Shown one piece after another: positions 8,213 to 16,509 of a stretch of 64,000 nucleotides of DNA (position 1 is its first letter; the number at the start of each line of letters is the position of its first letter). The notes under the pieces were generated by a model. It searched no databases. It worked only from the letters and a program-made list of their open reading frames with translations, and was not told where the DNA came from. The translations under genes were made by a program, and so were the position numbers. Origin of the DNA: Chloracidobacterium sp. (GTDB lineage: Bacteria > Acidobacteriota > Blastocatellia > Pyrinomonadales > Pyrinomonadaceae); assembly GCA_016716365.1 (NCBI GenBank), contig JADJWM010000006.1, positions 1-64,000 of the forward strand, read 5' to 3'.

Positions 8213-10122
8213 ACGGTCCTCCAATCTGTTGAAAAAGCCACGCGTTCCATCGTGATCGCGTCCACCGGGCACCGCATCGAGCAAAGCGAACAGCGTATGC
8301 AGCGGTCCTCGTCCTTCAAGATCGCGGAATTGTTGGCCATATCTGTGTCGCTTCCCAGAGCGTCGATGATCACCGAGTCCATCTCGGCCGACGACATGAT
8401 GTCCGAGAGCGGCACGAGCTTCAGGCATTCGGTCGGGCAGACATCGACACACCCGCCGCAAAGTACGCACCGCGTCCCGTCAAAAACTGGGGTGACACCG
8501 CAATCCAGGCATCGCGAGGCTTCCCGCATCGCCTGGTCCCGGTTGAAACCGATCTCGACGACATGGTTGGGGTCCGCGAGCCTTTCGCCCGGTTCGATCG
8601 TCGGGACGTCGACACGTCGGATCGATTCGTACCCGCGTTCACGCCGGTAGCGGTCGAGAACGATGTGCGACGTCATCGTTTCGGGCCTGAGTTCGTGTCC
8701 TGTCAGATATTGGTAGATCGACCTCGCTGCCGCTTTGCCTGACGCCACGGCATCGATCAGGAGCTTTGTCCCATGTGCAAGATCGCCGGCGACGAAGACG
8801 TCGGGGGCTGTTGTCTGAAGCGTGGCCCGATCAACTTTGATCCATCCGCCACCCATCGTTTCTACGTCCTCGCCGCCGTCTTCCAGAAAATCGAGCTTAG
8901 GGGCCTGGCCGACGGCAAGAAGCACCGTATCGCAGGCGATCGTTCGCGTGTCTTCGTCGTCATAGATCGGTGCAAATTTCCGGTCTTCGTCATAAACACG
9001 AAGGCATCGGCGAAACCTGACGCCGGTCACTCGACCGTCAGCGGCCCTGATAATTTCCAACGGCCCCCAACCGTTCTCACGCTTGATGCCTTCCTCGTCG
9101 CCCTCGACGATCTCGATCGTATCGGCAGGCATTTCCTCGGCTCCTTCAAGCGAATATAAATAAACGTTTGTTGTACCGGCTAGCCGTGCAGCGGTACGGG
9201 CCGTATCCGATGCGATCTGCCGCATCACCGTACGCGCAACGTCGTAAGCGACGTTGCCGCCGCCGATCACGACGACCTCATGGCCGATGTCTATGTCTTC
9301 GCCAAGCGAAACCGACCGGAGAAGATCGACACCGCCATAGACGCCGGGGCCGTTCTCGCCGGGCAGCCCGAGGCTCCTGGACGACTTCGCACCGACCGTG
9401 ATGATCACTGCATCGTGATCCTCCCTGAGCTGTGCGAAGGAAATATCGCTGCCGATCCTGACTCCAGTGCGGATCTCGACGCCCAGGGCCTCGATCACCT
9501 TGACCTCCTGCTCGATCAGCTCGCGCGGAAGCCGATAGGCCGGAACGCCGACGGCCAGCATTCCTGCTGCCACGGGTTCGAGTTCGAATACGGTCGGCTC
9601 GAAGCCCATAAGGGCAAGATCGTGAGCCGCCGAAAGGCCGGCGGGTCCGGCGCCGATGATGGCTATCTTGCCGCCGTCGGCCTTTATGAATTTACCGTCG
9701 AGGGCCGAACGGAGCAGTGCAGCTATCTCGTCGGCCCTCGCGGCTATCGGGGGGATGAATTTCGTAACGGAATCGAGGATCTCGCCGGTGCTTCGGGCTT
9801 CGGGGCCCGCGAATTCGCAAGCAAAACGCTTCAGGGCACGGATTGCGATCGGCCGGTCGGTGCCGACGAAACGCCCGTCATCGTCCACTCGCGGCACCTT
9901 TCCGCGGCGGCACGCGATCTCGCAGGGGGCTCCGCAGATCCGGCCGCAAATGGACGCGAACGGGTTCGGTCCCCGTGCGATCAGGTATGCTTCGTCGAAA
10001 CGGCCATCGGCGATGGCGCGAATATAACCACGTGCATCAGTATTGACCGGACAGGCCACCTGGCATGAGATCAGATTCTGGTGATAGTCCACATCGGGGA
10101 CGTGGACTCTTAGCGATGACAT
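8209..10122 (-). CDS. FAD/NAD(P)-dependent oxidoreductase with N- and C-terminal 4Fe-4S domains (GltD-like)
   Basis: First gene of the respiratory operon, 637 residues. The N-terminal part has the GltD-type cysteine domain (SCQVACPVNTDARGYI and ICGRICGAPCEIAC), followed by an FAD site (IGAGPAGLSAAHDLALMG), a second dinucleotide fold (VIGGGNVAYD) and a FAD-closing VFVAGDLAHG. The C-terminus adds a dicluster ferredoxin (CVLCGGCVDVCP and CIRCSLCSMRCP). Such proteins move electrons between NAD(P)H or ferredoxin and an FeS partner. No export signal is seen, so it should face the cytoplasm. Why it is coupled to a bc complex is unclear; it might feed or regulate quinone-linked electron flow. Confidence 0.88.
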   Translation of the reverse strand: MSSLRVHVPDVDYHQNLISCQVACPVNTDARGYIRAIADGRFDEAYLIARGPNPFASICGRICGAPCEIACRRGKVPRVDDDGRFVGTDRPIAIRALKRFACEFAGPEARSTGEILDSVTKFIPPIAARADEIAALLRSALDGKFIKADGGKIAIIGAGPAGLSAAHDLALMGFEPTVFELEPVAAGMLAVGVPAYRLPRELIEQEVKVIEALGVEIRTGVRIGSDISFAQLREDHDAVIITVGAKSSRSLGLPGENGPGVYGGVDLLRSVSLGEDIDIGHEVVVIGGGNVAYDVARTVMRQIASDTARTAARLAGTTNVYLYSLEGAEEMPADTIEIVEGDEEGIKRENGWGPLEIIRAADGRVTGVRFRRCLRVYDEDRKFAPIYDDEDTRTIACDTVLLAVGQAPKLDFLEDGGEDVETMGGGWIKVDRATLQTTAPDVFVAGDLAHGTKLLIDAVASGKAAARSIYQYLTGHELRPETMTSHIVLDRYRRERGYESIRRVDVPTIEPGERLADPNHVVEIGFNRDQAMREASRCLDCGVTPVFDGTRCVLCGGCVDVCPTECLKLVPLSDIMSSAEMDSVIIDALGSDTDMANNSAILKDEDRCIRCSLCSMRCPVDAITMERVAFSTDWRTV

Positions 10123-10158
10123 CGCAACCCCCCGACGAAAAGAACAACTACAGATCGA

Positions 10159-10203
10159 ATCTTATTGCGGCAACGCGTGGGCAAATATGATCCAGGTCAT
10201 ATT
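10159..10203 (-). promoter_or_regulatory. operon promoter with Crp/Fnr-like palindrome
   Basis: A perfect inverted repeat AATATGA-6 bp-TCATATT occupies 10184-10203, the arm spacing used by Crp/Fnr dimers. On the minus strand TAAGAT at 10164-10159 can serve as a -10 box, putting transcription start near 10152 and the palindrome centre near -41.5, the class II activator position. The Crp-family gene is the next gene upstream. The palindrome is seen directly; the promoter assignment and regulator match are inference. Confidence 0.5.
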
Positions 10204-10265
10204 GGGCGGCGATATTATCTATCGATGGAGAAGGAAGGCCGGGCAAAGAAAGGAGGTTGGACAAT

Positions 10266-10296
10266 ACAAAAAGCCCCGGGCGTCATGACCCGGGGC
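10266..10296 (-). terminator. rho-independent terminator of the Crp-family gene
   Basis: On the minus strand an 8-bp GC stem (GCCCCGGG/CCCGGGGC at 10273-10280 and 10289-10296) with an 8-nt loop is followed by TTTTTGTAT. It lies 30 bp past the stop of the regulator gene and separates it from the respiratory operon. Confidence 0.8.
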
Positions 10297-10325
10297 AAAT
10301 GTACTTGGGGTGTTTTCTCGTCGAT

Positions 10326-11150
10326 CTAAAAAACGCGTCGAGGTGGCAGCTCGGAATAACAAGAGCAGCACATTTTTCTCAACTTGCTGCGGTCTGTGAT
10401 GAAGATCTGGCCGCGGACATAGTCGATCGCGTTTTTCTCGCGAAGCGATTTGGCCATGCAGGTCACGCTCGGCCTGTAAACTCCCAGGACGCCGGCGATG
10501 TACTCCTGCGTCAGGTTGAATTTGTTCTTCCTGCTCCGGTCCTGGAGCATCAGCAGCCAGGTACAGAATCGTTCTTCAACCGCGTGATGCGTATTGCAGA
10601 TGACCTTTTGGGATATCTGCTTTATGTAGGCGTTGATCTGGTCGTGAAGCCAACGCTGCAACGGCCGGCTGTACGTAAGCTCACGTTCGAGCACATCCTT
10701 TTCGATGCGGTAAGCGTCTCCGCCGACGCACACCTGAGCGCAATTTACCGCCGACGAAGTGCTCCAGACGGCCGATATCCCGACAGCACTCTCGTTGCCG
10801 GTGACGGCGACCTCGATCGTTCGTCCGTCCGCCAGCATCTGGAACTCAGAGATCACGGAATTCTCAGGAAAGTAAACAAAATCGACCTCGTCATCCTGTT
10901 GAAAAAGGTACTCGTCCTTCACAAGGTGGGTATGCTTAAACAGCGGCCGGATCTTGTTCAGAAGTACAGGCGACAGGCCGCCCATGCCAACTCGGGGCAC
11001 GAGGGCGCGGACCGTTTCAAGTCGTTCAAGGCCAATATTATCGTAAGCGGTTCTTATCACTTCGTCGATAGGTGTCTGCGGTTGGTCCGCGGGCATGTCC
11101 ATTTTCACGGCCTGCCGTGCGGTCCCTGCACCGGTTTCATAACCTTCCAT
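10326..11150 (-). CDS. Crp/Fnr-family transcriptional regulator
   Basis: 274-residue regulator with an N-terminal cyclic-nucleotide-binding-type beta barrel (KDEYLFQQDDEVDFVYFPENS, ADGRTIEVAVTGNESAVG) and a C-terminal winged helix (TQEYIAGVLGVYRPSVTCMA as helix-turn-helix). It lacks the N-terminal cysteine cluster of oxygen-sensing Fnr, so the signal is unknown. A good ribosome binding site (GGGAGGTAG) precedes the ATG. It ends at a terminator and lies just upstream of, and co-directional with, the respiratory operon, whose promoter holds a Crp-like palindrome. It is the obvious candidate regulator. Paired cysteines near the C-terminus (KMCCSCYSELP) are unusual and could be redox-active. Confidence 0.88.
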   Translation of the reverse strand: MEGYETGAGTARQAVKMDMPADQPQTPIDEVIRTAYDNIGLERLETVRALVPRVGMGGLSPVLLNKIRPLFKHTHLVKDEYLFQQDDEVDFVYFPENSVISEFQMLADGRTIEVAVTGNESAVGISAVWSTSSAVNCAQVCVGGDAYRIEKDVLERELTYSRPLQRWLHDQINAYIKQISQKVICNTHHAVEERFCTWLLMLQDRSRKNKFNLTQEYIAGVLGVYRPSVTCMAKSLREKNAIDYVRGQIFITDRSKLRKMCCSCYSELPPRRVF

Positions 11151-11714
11151 TTAACTGACTACCTCCCGATAAAGCGCTATTGTGCCCCGAGTTCCGATTA
11201 TCTAAATAAAAATGTTTCGGCTTCGAAGCCCGGCGATCAGCGGCCGTGGCCGTCGTCGCCCCTCTTCTTTTGTTCTGCCGGTCATTCCATTTCGCATGTT
11301 CTGCCCTGCCGCTCTCTCGGATTTACCCTCTTGACGCAGTTGCACGCGAAAATTTGCCAACACCCTGATAGATCAGATCTTTCGATTGCTTAAGTTGGCT
11401 TTGCGGCCGGGCGGCGAGACCGTCCGCGGGTTCGGCTGGTTTCGATCTTACAAGGTCGTGCCCCGGCCAAACCTGAACCAGAAAACGAACAGCCGGATAG
11501 CCGCCCCTGCAAGATCAAACAACGATGTAAAAAGTCGAACTTCTAGAGTGTTTCCGACGAGTGTATAACGAAACTTTCTAAAATCAAAGTTTTTTTTATT
11601 CGGTCGTGTCGATAGAACCGAACCCGCTGTCGGCCCGTCGGCGCATCTCTCGCAGGCTCGAGGCCGTGGTGCCGCTTCGGGCAATTTCACCAGGAAGGCA
11701 CCTCTAAGGTCGAA
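11151..11714. other. intergenic region, no gene recognised
   Basis: About 560 bp between the regulator start and the tRNA terminator. It should contain the promoter of the Crp-family gene near its left end (AT-rich TAAATAAAAATG at about 11202-11213). I see no protein-coding signal or repeat; short open frames here have no family resemblance. Confidence 0.4.
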
Positions 11715-11745
11715 CAAAAAAAGGCGGCCTAACGGCGCGCCTTTT
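11715..11745 (-). terminator. terminator after tRNA-Ala
   Basis: On the minus strand AAGGCG...CGCCTT forms a stem downstream of the tRNA and is followed by a run of seven T, the standard layout for a rho-independent terminator of a single tRNA unit. Confidence 0.7.
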
Positions 11746-11756
11746 ATGGTCAAAGA

Positions 11757-11834
<78 letters not shown>

Positions 11835-11907
11835 TGAGATTTTTGCCGGGTGAGGCGGCAAGTTCAGACTCTAGCGAAAAGACCGCAGAGCGTCAAGCAT
11901 CGCCCGT

Positions 11908-12690
11908 TTATTTACCCTTGAACTCGGGCTTTCGCTTTTCCAGGAATGCCGAGACGCCCTCGACCTTATCTTCGGTCGAAAAACACACGGCAAAAAGGTC
12001 CACTTCACGCCGCAGGCCCTCATCAAGATTTGAGCGGGACGCGAATTTCACGGCCTCTTTGACCAGTTGGAGCGCGATCGGTGCCTTATCGGCAATTTTG
12101 GCGGCTAGTTCAAGCGTCTTTTCGCGGAGTTCACCGGCCGGGTGCACATGGTTGACCAGCCCGAAGCGATACGCGGTCTCGGCGTCGATCATGTCGCCCG
12201 TAAGGCAGATCTCCATCGATCGGCCTTCTCCGATCAGTCGGGTCAGCCGCTGCGTTCCGCCGCCGCCCGGGATGATGCCGAGGTTGATCTCGGGTTGAGA
12301 GAAACGGGCATTATCACTGCAGACCCGAAGGTCGCATGCAAGCGCGAGTTCGTTACCGCCGCCCAGGCAGAAACCGTTCACCATCGCAATGACCGGCTTT
12401 GGAAAGACGTCGATCGAGTTGAAAAGCGTCCGCTGGTGAAAGGTCGCCCTCTGGGTCACAGGGGTCTTCCCCTCGAACTCGCTGATGTCCGCACCGGCGA
12501 TAAAGGCCTTCTCGCCCGTTCCAGTGATCACTACGACGCGGACGGAATCGTCCTCGCGGAGTTCATCGAGAGCAGCGACGCCCTCACGATGCACGGTGCT
12601 GTTTAGTGCGTTCAGTTTCTCTGGCCGGTTGATGGTAAGGATCGCCACTCTGTCGACCCGTTCTACCTTTATCGTTTCAAATTCGGTCAT
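11908..12690 (-). CDS. enoyl-CoA hydratase/isomerase (crotonase family)
   Basis: 260-residue crotonase-fold protein that probably hydrates enoyl-CoA in fatty-acid or short-chain acyl-CoA metabolism. Visible family features are the oxyanion-hole segments AFIAGADISEF (residues about 62-72) and NGFCLGGGNELALACD, and the catalytic glutamates in PEINLGIIPGGGGTQRL (Glu followed by a Pro-Gly-Gly-rich loop, as in Crt-type hydratases). The C-terminal helix ends KRKPEFKGK, a common ending for 3-hydroxybutyryl-CoA dehydratases. No other beta-oxidation gene is adjacent, so the exact substrate is open. Confidence 0.9.
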   Translation of the reverse strand: MTEFETIKVERVDRVAILTINRPEKLNALNSTVHREGVAALDELREDDSVRVVVITGTGEKAFIAGADISEFEGKTPVTQRATFHQRTLFNSIDVFPKPVIAMVNGFCLGGGNELALACDLRVCSDNARFSQPEINLGIIPGGGGTQRLTRLIGEGRSMEICLTGDMIDAETAYRFGLVNHVHPAGELREKTLELAAKIADKAPIALQLVKEAVKFASRSNLDEGLRREVDLFAVCFSTEDKVEGVSAFLEKRKPEFKGK

Positions 12691-12700
12691 AAATGATTAC

Positions 12701-12719
12701 GACAGGCAAACGGCCTGTC
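12701..12719. terminator. short hairpin between PilZ and enoyl-CoA hydratase genes
   Basis: GACAGGC-AAACG-GCCTGTC, a perfect 7-bp stem. It could end transcription from the PilZ gene but lacks a clear T-run, so it may equally be a small intergenic palindrome. Confidence 0.35.
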
Positions 12720-12771
12720 GAGTTACTAAGGAACTAAATTTTCGATCGACTTCCGGGAATCGCCCACCGGG

Positions 12772-13149
12772 CTACTCTTCATGGCCCTCGGCTACGTTAT
12801 CGTCCGCGATCCATGCGACAAAAAGCCGGAGCCAATTCTCTTTCTGTTCGACGATCGACACCCCGACGCGTGACGTCCCGTGGCTTCCAGGGGCGATCCT
12901 GACGACCTTGGCCTTGACCTCGACCGGAACGCCGTCGGGCCGATGCGACCGGATATAAAGGCTGTCACCCTGTCCGATATGCTGGTTAAGCTGGAAGAGT
13001 GCCCCGAGGGTCGAGATATCATCGGTTTCGGTCGGTTCGCTCCACGCAGCACCGTCATCCGATCGTCCCGAAACCACTATCGGAAGCCGCAGCGCCATCC
13101 GGAGCGCAAAGCGTTTTTCTTCGAACTGGGGCTGCATAGAAGTCAACAT
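12772..13149 (-). CDS. PilZ-domain protein
   Basis: 125-residue protein consisting essentially of one PilZ-like domain. The N-terminus has an arginine-rich entry (EEKRFALRMALRLPIVV) resembling the RxxxR half of the c-di-GMP site, though the spacing is not exact; the following TDDISTLGALFQL matches the D/N-x-S-x-x-G half of the motif (DISTLG). The beta-barrel continues through VEVKAKVVRI and SRVGVSIVE. Similar small PilZ proteins are common in Acidobacteriota, and many are degenerate in nucleotide binding. It stands alone between the crotonase gene and the divergent thioredoxin reductase. Confidence 0.75.
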   Translation of the reverse strand: MLTSMQPQFEEKRFALRMALRLPIVVSGRSDDGAAWSEPTETDDISTLGALFQLNQHIGQGDSLYIRSHRPDGVPVEVKAKVVRIAPGSHGTSRVGVSIVEQKENWLRLFVAWIADDNVAEGHEE

Positions 13150-13377
13150 TGGTGCTCGAACCTATTTAAACCCGTTAGACCGAAAAGTTTAGCACGAACA
13201 CACTACAAACAACTATCGCATTCGGGTCGGAAGATCGGTAGTGAACGCCGGCACGGCCGCAGCGCCCTTCTCGCTAAATGACGCCAGTGCCTCGACGAAC
13301 CAAGCGCCCGATAGTTATACTATATCGGAAGTAATTATTTCAATTATTTCCGGCGTTTGCGAAGCCGGCAGTTACAT

Positions 13378-14388
13378 ATGCCAGAAAAGATCATCGGTCG
13401 AAAAGTTGTTATCCTCGGCTCGGGCCCGGCGGGCTTGACAGCCGCCATTTATGCATCGCGGGCACAATTAGAACCGCTCGTTGTCGACGGGCCCCAGCCC
13501 GGCGGGCAATTGACAATTACCACCGACGTTGAGAACTACCCGGGCTTCGCCGATGGCATCATGGGGCCGGCCCTTATGACCGAGTTCCGCACGCAAGCCG
13601 AACGGTTCGGTACCGAATTTTCGAATCTCTGGATCTCGGAAGTGGACCTTTCCGCCCGCCCGTTCACGCTTCATGGAAAAGAGAGTCCCGAAAGCGATGA
13701 AGTATCCGCGATCATCAAAGCCGAAACCTTGATAATTTCCACCGGGGCCTCGGCAAAGTGGCTGGGGATTCCCGGCGAGGCTCCGGTCCCCGAGGGCTTT
13801 GGCGGCAACGGCGTTTCGGCGTGCGCGACCTGTGACGGCTTTTTCTTCCGGGACGTTCCGATCATTGTGGTCGGCGGCGGCGACACGGCGATGGAAGAGG
13901 CTCTTTTCCTTACCCGCTTTGCTTCGAAGGTCACGGTCGTCCATCGCCGCGATGAGTTCCGGGCCTCAAAGATAATGCAGGACCGGGTGCTTGAACACGA
14001 CAAGATCGAGGTTTTGTGGAACACAGAGGTCCGCGAGATCCTCGGGACCAAAGATAAGGGTGTCGAATCGGCCCGGCTCTTTAACAACGTTACGAATGAA
14101 GAGAGCGATCACGCGACCCGCGGTGTTTTTGTCGCGATCGGGCACAAGCCGAATACCGAGTTGTTCCGGGGGCAGCTTGACATGGATGAGGTCGGCTATT
14201 TGATCACGGAGGGCAGGACAATGCGGACGAACATCCCCGGTGTTTTCGCGTGCGGCGACGCGCAGGATTCCTATTATCGTCAGGCGGTCACCGCGGCCGG
14301 TACAGGATGCATGGCCGCGATCGATGCGGAAAGGTTCCTGGCCGAACAAGAGCACGAAGCTGCGGCGACAACCCCGGCCGCCGTTTGA
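13378..14388 (+). CDS. trxB: thioredoxin reductase
   Basis: NADPH-dependent flavoprotein of about 336 residues that reduces thioredoxin in the cytoplasm. The FAD site is VVILGSGPAGLTAAIYASRA, the redox-active disulphide is CATC in SACATCDGFFF, the NADPH site is VVGGGDTAMEEALFL and the FAD-closing motif is GVFACGDAQDSYYRQAVTAA. All parts are in the standard order. I take the ATG at 13378; a TTG seven codons upstream would add only RSRQLH. It converges with the lipocalin gene across a strong hairpin. Confidence 0.95.
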   Translation: MPEKIIGRKVVILGSGPAGLTAAIYASRAQLEPLVVDGPQPGGQLTITTDVENYPGFADGIMGPALMTEFRTQAERFGTEFSNLWISEVDLSARPFTLHGKESPESDEVSAIIKAETLIISTGASAKWLGIPGEAPVPEGFGGNGVSACATCDGFFFRDVPIIVVGGGDTAMEEALFLTRFASKVTVVHRRDEFRASKIMQDRVLEHDKIEVLWNTEVREILGTKDKGVESARLFNNVTNEESDHATRGVFVAIGHKPNTELFRGQLDMDEVGYLITEGRTMRTNIPGVFACGDAQDSYYRQAVTAAGTGCMAAIDAERFLAEQEHEAAATTPAAV

Positions 14389-14416
14389 TGCTAGATAAAA
14401 CCTTGCTTGAAGCGAA

Positions 14417-14439
14417 GGGCCCGGCAGTCCGCCGGGCCC
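14417..14439. terminator. GC-rich hairpin between convergent genes
   Basis: GGGCCCGGC-AGTCC-GCCGGGCCC, a perfect 9-bp stem between trxB and the convergent lipocalin gene. It has no long T-tract on either side, so termination activity is inferred from position and stem strength. Confidence 0.55.
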
Positions 14440-14474
14440 TGGGAATTTGTCAGATCGTCGGAGCCGACCTATAT

Positions 14475-15062
14475 TTACTTTTCAACAACGCCCCCGGGAA
14501 TTACTTCAAGGTTCTGCGGCGTCTTTTCGACCTTTGAGGGAACAAACCCGAGGCTTTCGGCACGCCGGAGGAGGTTCTGGTACTCGGCGTCGCTCATTTC
14601 CGGTTTTCGGCTCAAGATCCAGAAATACTTCCGGTCGGGTTCCCCGATCAGGGCATATTCGTAGTTCGGGCCGAGGGCAACTACCCAGTAATTGGCCCAT
14701 ACGAAAGGCAGGAACGATAATGCGCTCGGCGCAAATCGCACCTTGAGCTTCGCATTGTTGGCTTTGTCGGGTATCTTTGCTTCGCCCTTTGCCGAATCCC
14801 TTGTGCCGTCGCGTTTTGTGCATTCGTTCAGAACTTCGATCCGGCCATTCGGCTTGAGTGAATATGTAGCTGTAGTGTTGCCGGCACACTGTTTTTGGAA
14901 TTTATTGGGATACTTGGCGATCTCGTACCATTTACCGAGATATTTGTTGAGATCGAGCCCGCGGACCGCCTCCAATTTCGCCGGGGTCTGCGAAAAAGCA
15001 GGGACTGCCCAAATGACCATTACGGCCGCTGCGATGAGTGCGTAATTGACGATTTTTTTCAT
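14475..15062 (-). CDS. lipocalin (Blc/apolipoprotein D type)
   Basis: 195-residue exported lipocalin. An N-terminal signal peptide (residues 1-25, ending PAFSQ) without a lipobox cysteine suggests a soluble periplasmic protein rather than the lipoprotein form of E. coli Blc. The signature GxW is in LGKWYEIAKYPNKFQ; further conserved blocks are ATYSLKPNGRIEVLN, NYWVVALGPNYEYALIG and KYFWILSRKP. Bacterial members bind lysophospholipids or fatty acids in envelope maintenance. It is convergent with trxB and divergent from the FmdB gene. Confidence 0.92.
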   Translation of the reverse strand: MKKIVNYALIAAAVMVIWAVPAFSQTPAKLEAVRGLDLNKYLGKWYEIAKYPNKFQKQCAGNTTATYSLKPNGRIEVLNECTKRDGTRDSAKGEAKIPDKANNAKLKVRFAPSALSFLPFVWANYWVVALGPNYEYALIGEPDRKYFWILSRKPEMSDAEYQNLLRRAESLGFVPSKVEKTPQNLEVIPGGVVEK

Positions 15063-15172
15063 AATCCCCTATTATTTGAAATATTATAACAACAAAGGTT
15101 TATCGTTGTTCAGACTTCGATATTCCTTCTAAAATGGATTCATTCCGGCCCCGATCTGCGGGCCGACAGCTT

Positions 15173-15484
15173 ATGCCGATATACGAATATCAGTGTACAA
15201 AGTGCGGCGAACACATTGAAAAACGGCAGTCTATCACCGACGAACCGCTCAAGGTTTGTGAAGCATGCGGCGGAGCTCTGGAAAAGAAGATCTCGCTGTC
15301 GGGCTTTCAATTCAAAGGGGCTGGATGGTACGTGACCGACTATTCAAAGAAGAACGGCGGCAAGCCCGAAAGCAAGGGATCCGACGCGGGTGGAGCGTCC
15401 GAATCAACCTCTGGGACGGAATCTGCATCAAAGCCGGTAAGTGACTCTACTTCAAAAGCCGACAAACCCGCTGCGAAGGATTAG
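15173..15484 (+). CDS. FmdB-family zinc-ribbon protein
   Basis: 103 residues. The N-terminus MPIYEYQCTKCG with a second pair CEACGG forms the CxxC...CxxC zinc ribbon of the FmdB/CxxC_CxxC_SSSS regulatory family. The C-terminal half is a low-complexity tail rich in Ser, Lys, Gly and Thr. I start at the ATG of MPIYEY rather than 13 codons upstream, because the family begins exactly there. The stop codon lies one base before the next gene's ATG, so the two are likely co-translated. The role is unknown. Confidence 0.85.
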   Translation: MPIYEYQCTKCGEHIEKRQSITDEPLKVCEACGGALEKKISLSGFQFKGAGWYVTDYSKKNGGKPESKGSDAGGASESTSGTESASKPVSDSTSKADKPAAKD

Positions 15485-15485
15485 G

Positions 15486-16391
15486 ATGAAGATTTTCGGG
15501 TCGAGATGCGTTTTGTTGCTGGTGTGTCTGCTCACTGCGGCGCCCGGTGCCCTTGGCCAGTCCCGCCACAGCGTCCGCACCAACGATCTCGAAGGCACTG
15601 TTCTTAGCGTTACCGCCTGGCGGACCGATAAGAAGGCCGACCCCCTGAAGATCGATAATCTCTACCTTTACGAGAACGGGATCGAACAGAAGATCAAGGC
15701 GTTTGCCTTCGACCCGTCCCCATCGCGGATAGTACTTCTCGTCGACAACTCGCAGACGCTTCCGGCCGATGTCGAGAAACTAAAAAGGGCGACGATGGAA
15801 TTCGCCTATGAGATCTATGACGGCGATCAATTGTTCGTCATCGCGTATGACGAAAAGCCGGAGATAATCCAGGAATGGACCGACGACGCGGCGAAGCTTG
15901 AAAAATCACTTGCGACCTTTAGGAAAAAGGGCAATCCTTTCCTGTTTGACGCGCTCGACGCCGCGGTCTCGGAAGTGCTTCTTCCGTTGATGCCCGGAAC
16001 CCGCAAGACCGCAGTTGTTGTGATCGGAGACGGCCTGGACCGCGGCAGCAGCACAGCATTCGATAAGGTCCTGTCCGACCTCCAGAACTACGACGTTACC
16101 GTTTACGCGCTTCAGTTACCGGACCGCACCCGCGGGGCGTACCGTCGAAACCAGCCAAAGGCCGGGGCCGTGATCACCCAGCTTACGGAAGGGACCGGAG
16201 GGGCGATCTTCCCCATCGACGATGCCCAGGCCGCAGCGAAAGCGATCTGTGACGAACTTCGCAAAAACCGTTATCTATTGTCATATTCGCCCGTTAATTC
16301 CTCATCCTACGATTTTAGACGGGTTTTCCTGGTCGCGGACGAAGGCATAAAGGTCCGGACAAAGATGGCGCAGCCCCCCAATATCAAGTGA
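15486..16391 (+). CDS. exported VWFA-domain protein (acidobacterial type)
   Basis: 301 residues with a signal peptide (MKIFGSR then a hydrophobic core ending GALGQ). The mature part matches the layout of the VWFA-related proteins expanded in Acidobacteriota: an N-terminal strand region (LYENGIEQKIKAFAFD), then the VWA fold beginning IVLLVDNSQT, which keeps the aspartate and serine but not the full DxSxS metal site, and later AVVVIGDGLDRGS. The C-terminal part ends YLLSYSPVNSSSYDFRRV, a typical ending of these proteins. The function is not established. Confidence 0.85.
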   Translation: MKIFGSRCVLLLVCLLTAAPGALGQSRHSVRTNDLEGTVLSVTAWRTDKKADPLKIDNLYLYENGIEQKIKAFAFDPSPSRIVLLVDNSQTLPADVEKLKRATMEFAYEIYDGDQLFVIAYDEKPEIIQEWTDDAAKLEKSLATFRKKGNPFLFDALDAAVSEVLLPLMPGTRKTAVVVIGDGLDRGSSTAFDKVLSDLQNYDVTVYALQLPDRTRGAYRRNQPKAGAVITQLTEGTGGAIFPIDDAQAAAKAICDELRKNRYLLSYSPVNSSSYDFRRVFLVADEGIKVRTKMAQPPNIK

Positions 16392-16509
16392 GCCGACCTC
16401 CGCGTTGACACTGAAGCTTCAATCGATCAGGTTAATTCGGATGTTGAACTGTGATAGAATCGCAATTTCGAAGCGGTTTCTACCGTAAGCTCTAAAGAGC
16501 AGACCACCC

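Noticed and set aside
10257..11393. Long plus-strand open frame of 378 codons
   Set aside because: It is antisense to the Crp-family gene and includes the terminator hairpin; no family motifs, so it is a shadow of GC-rich codon usage.
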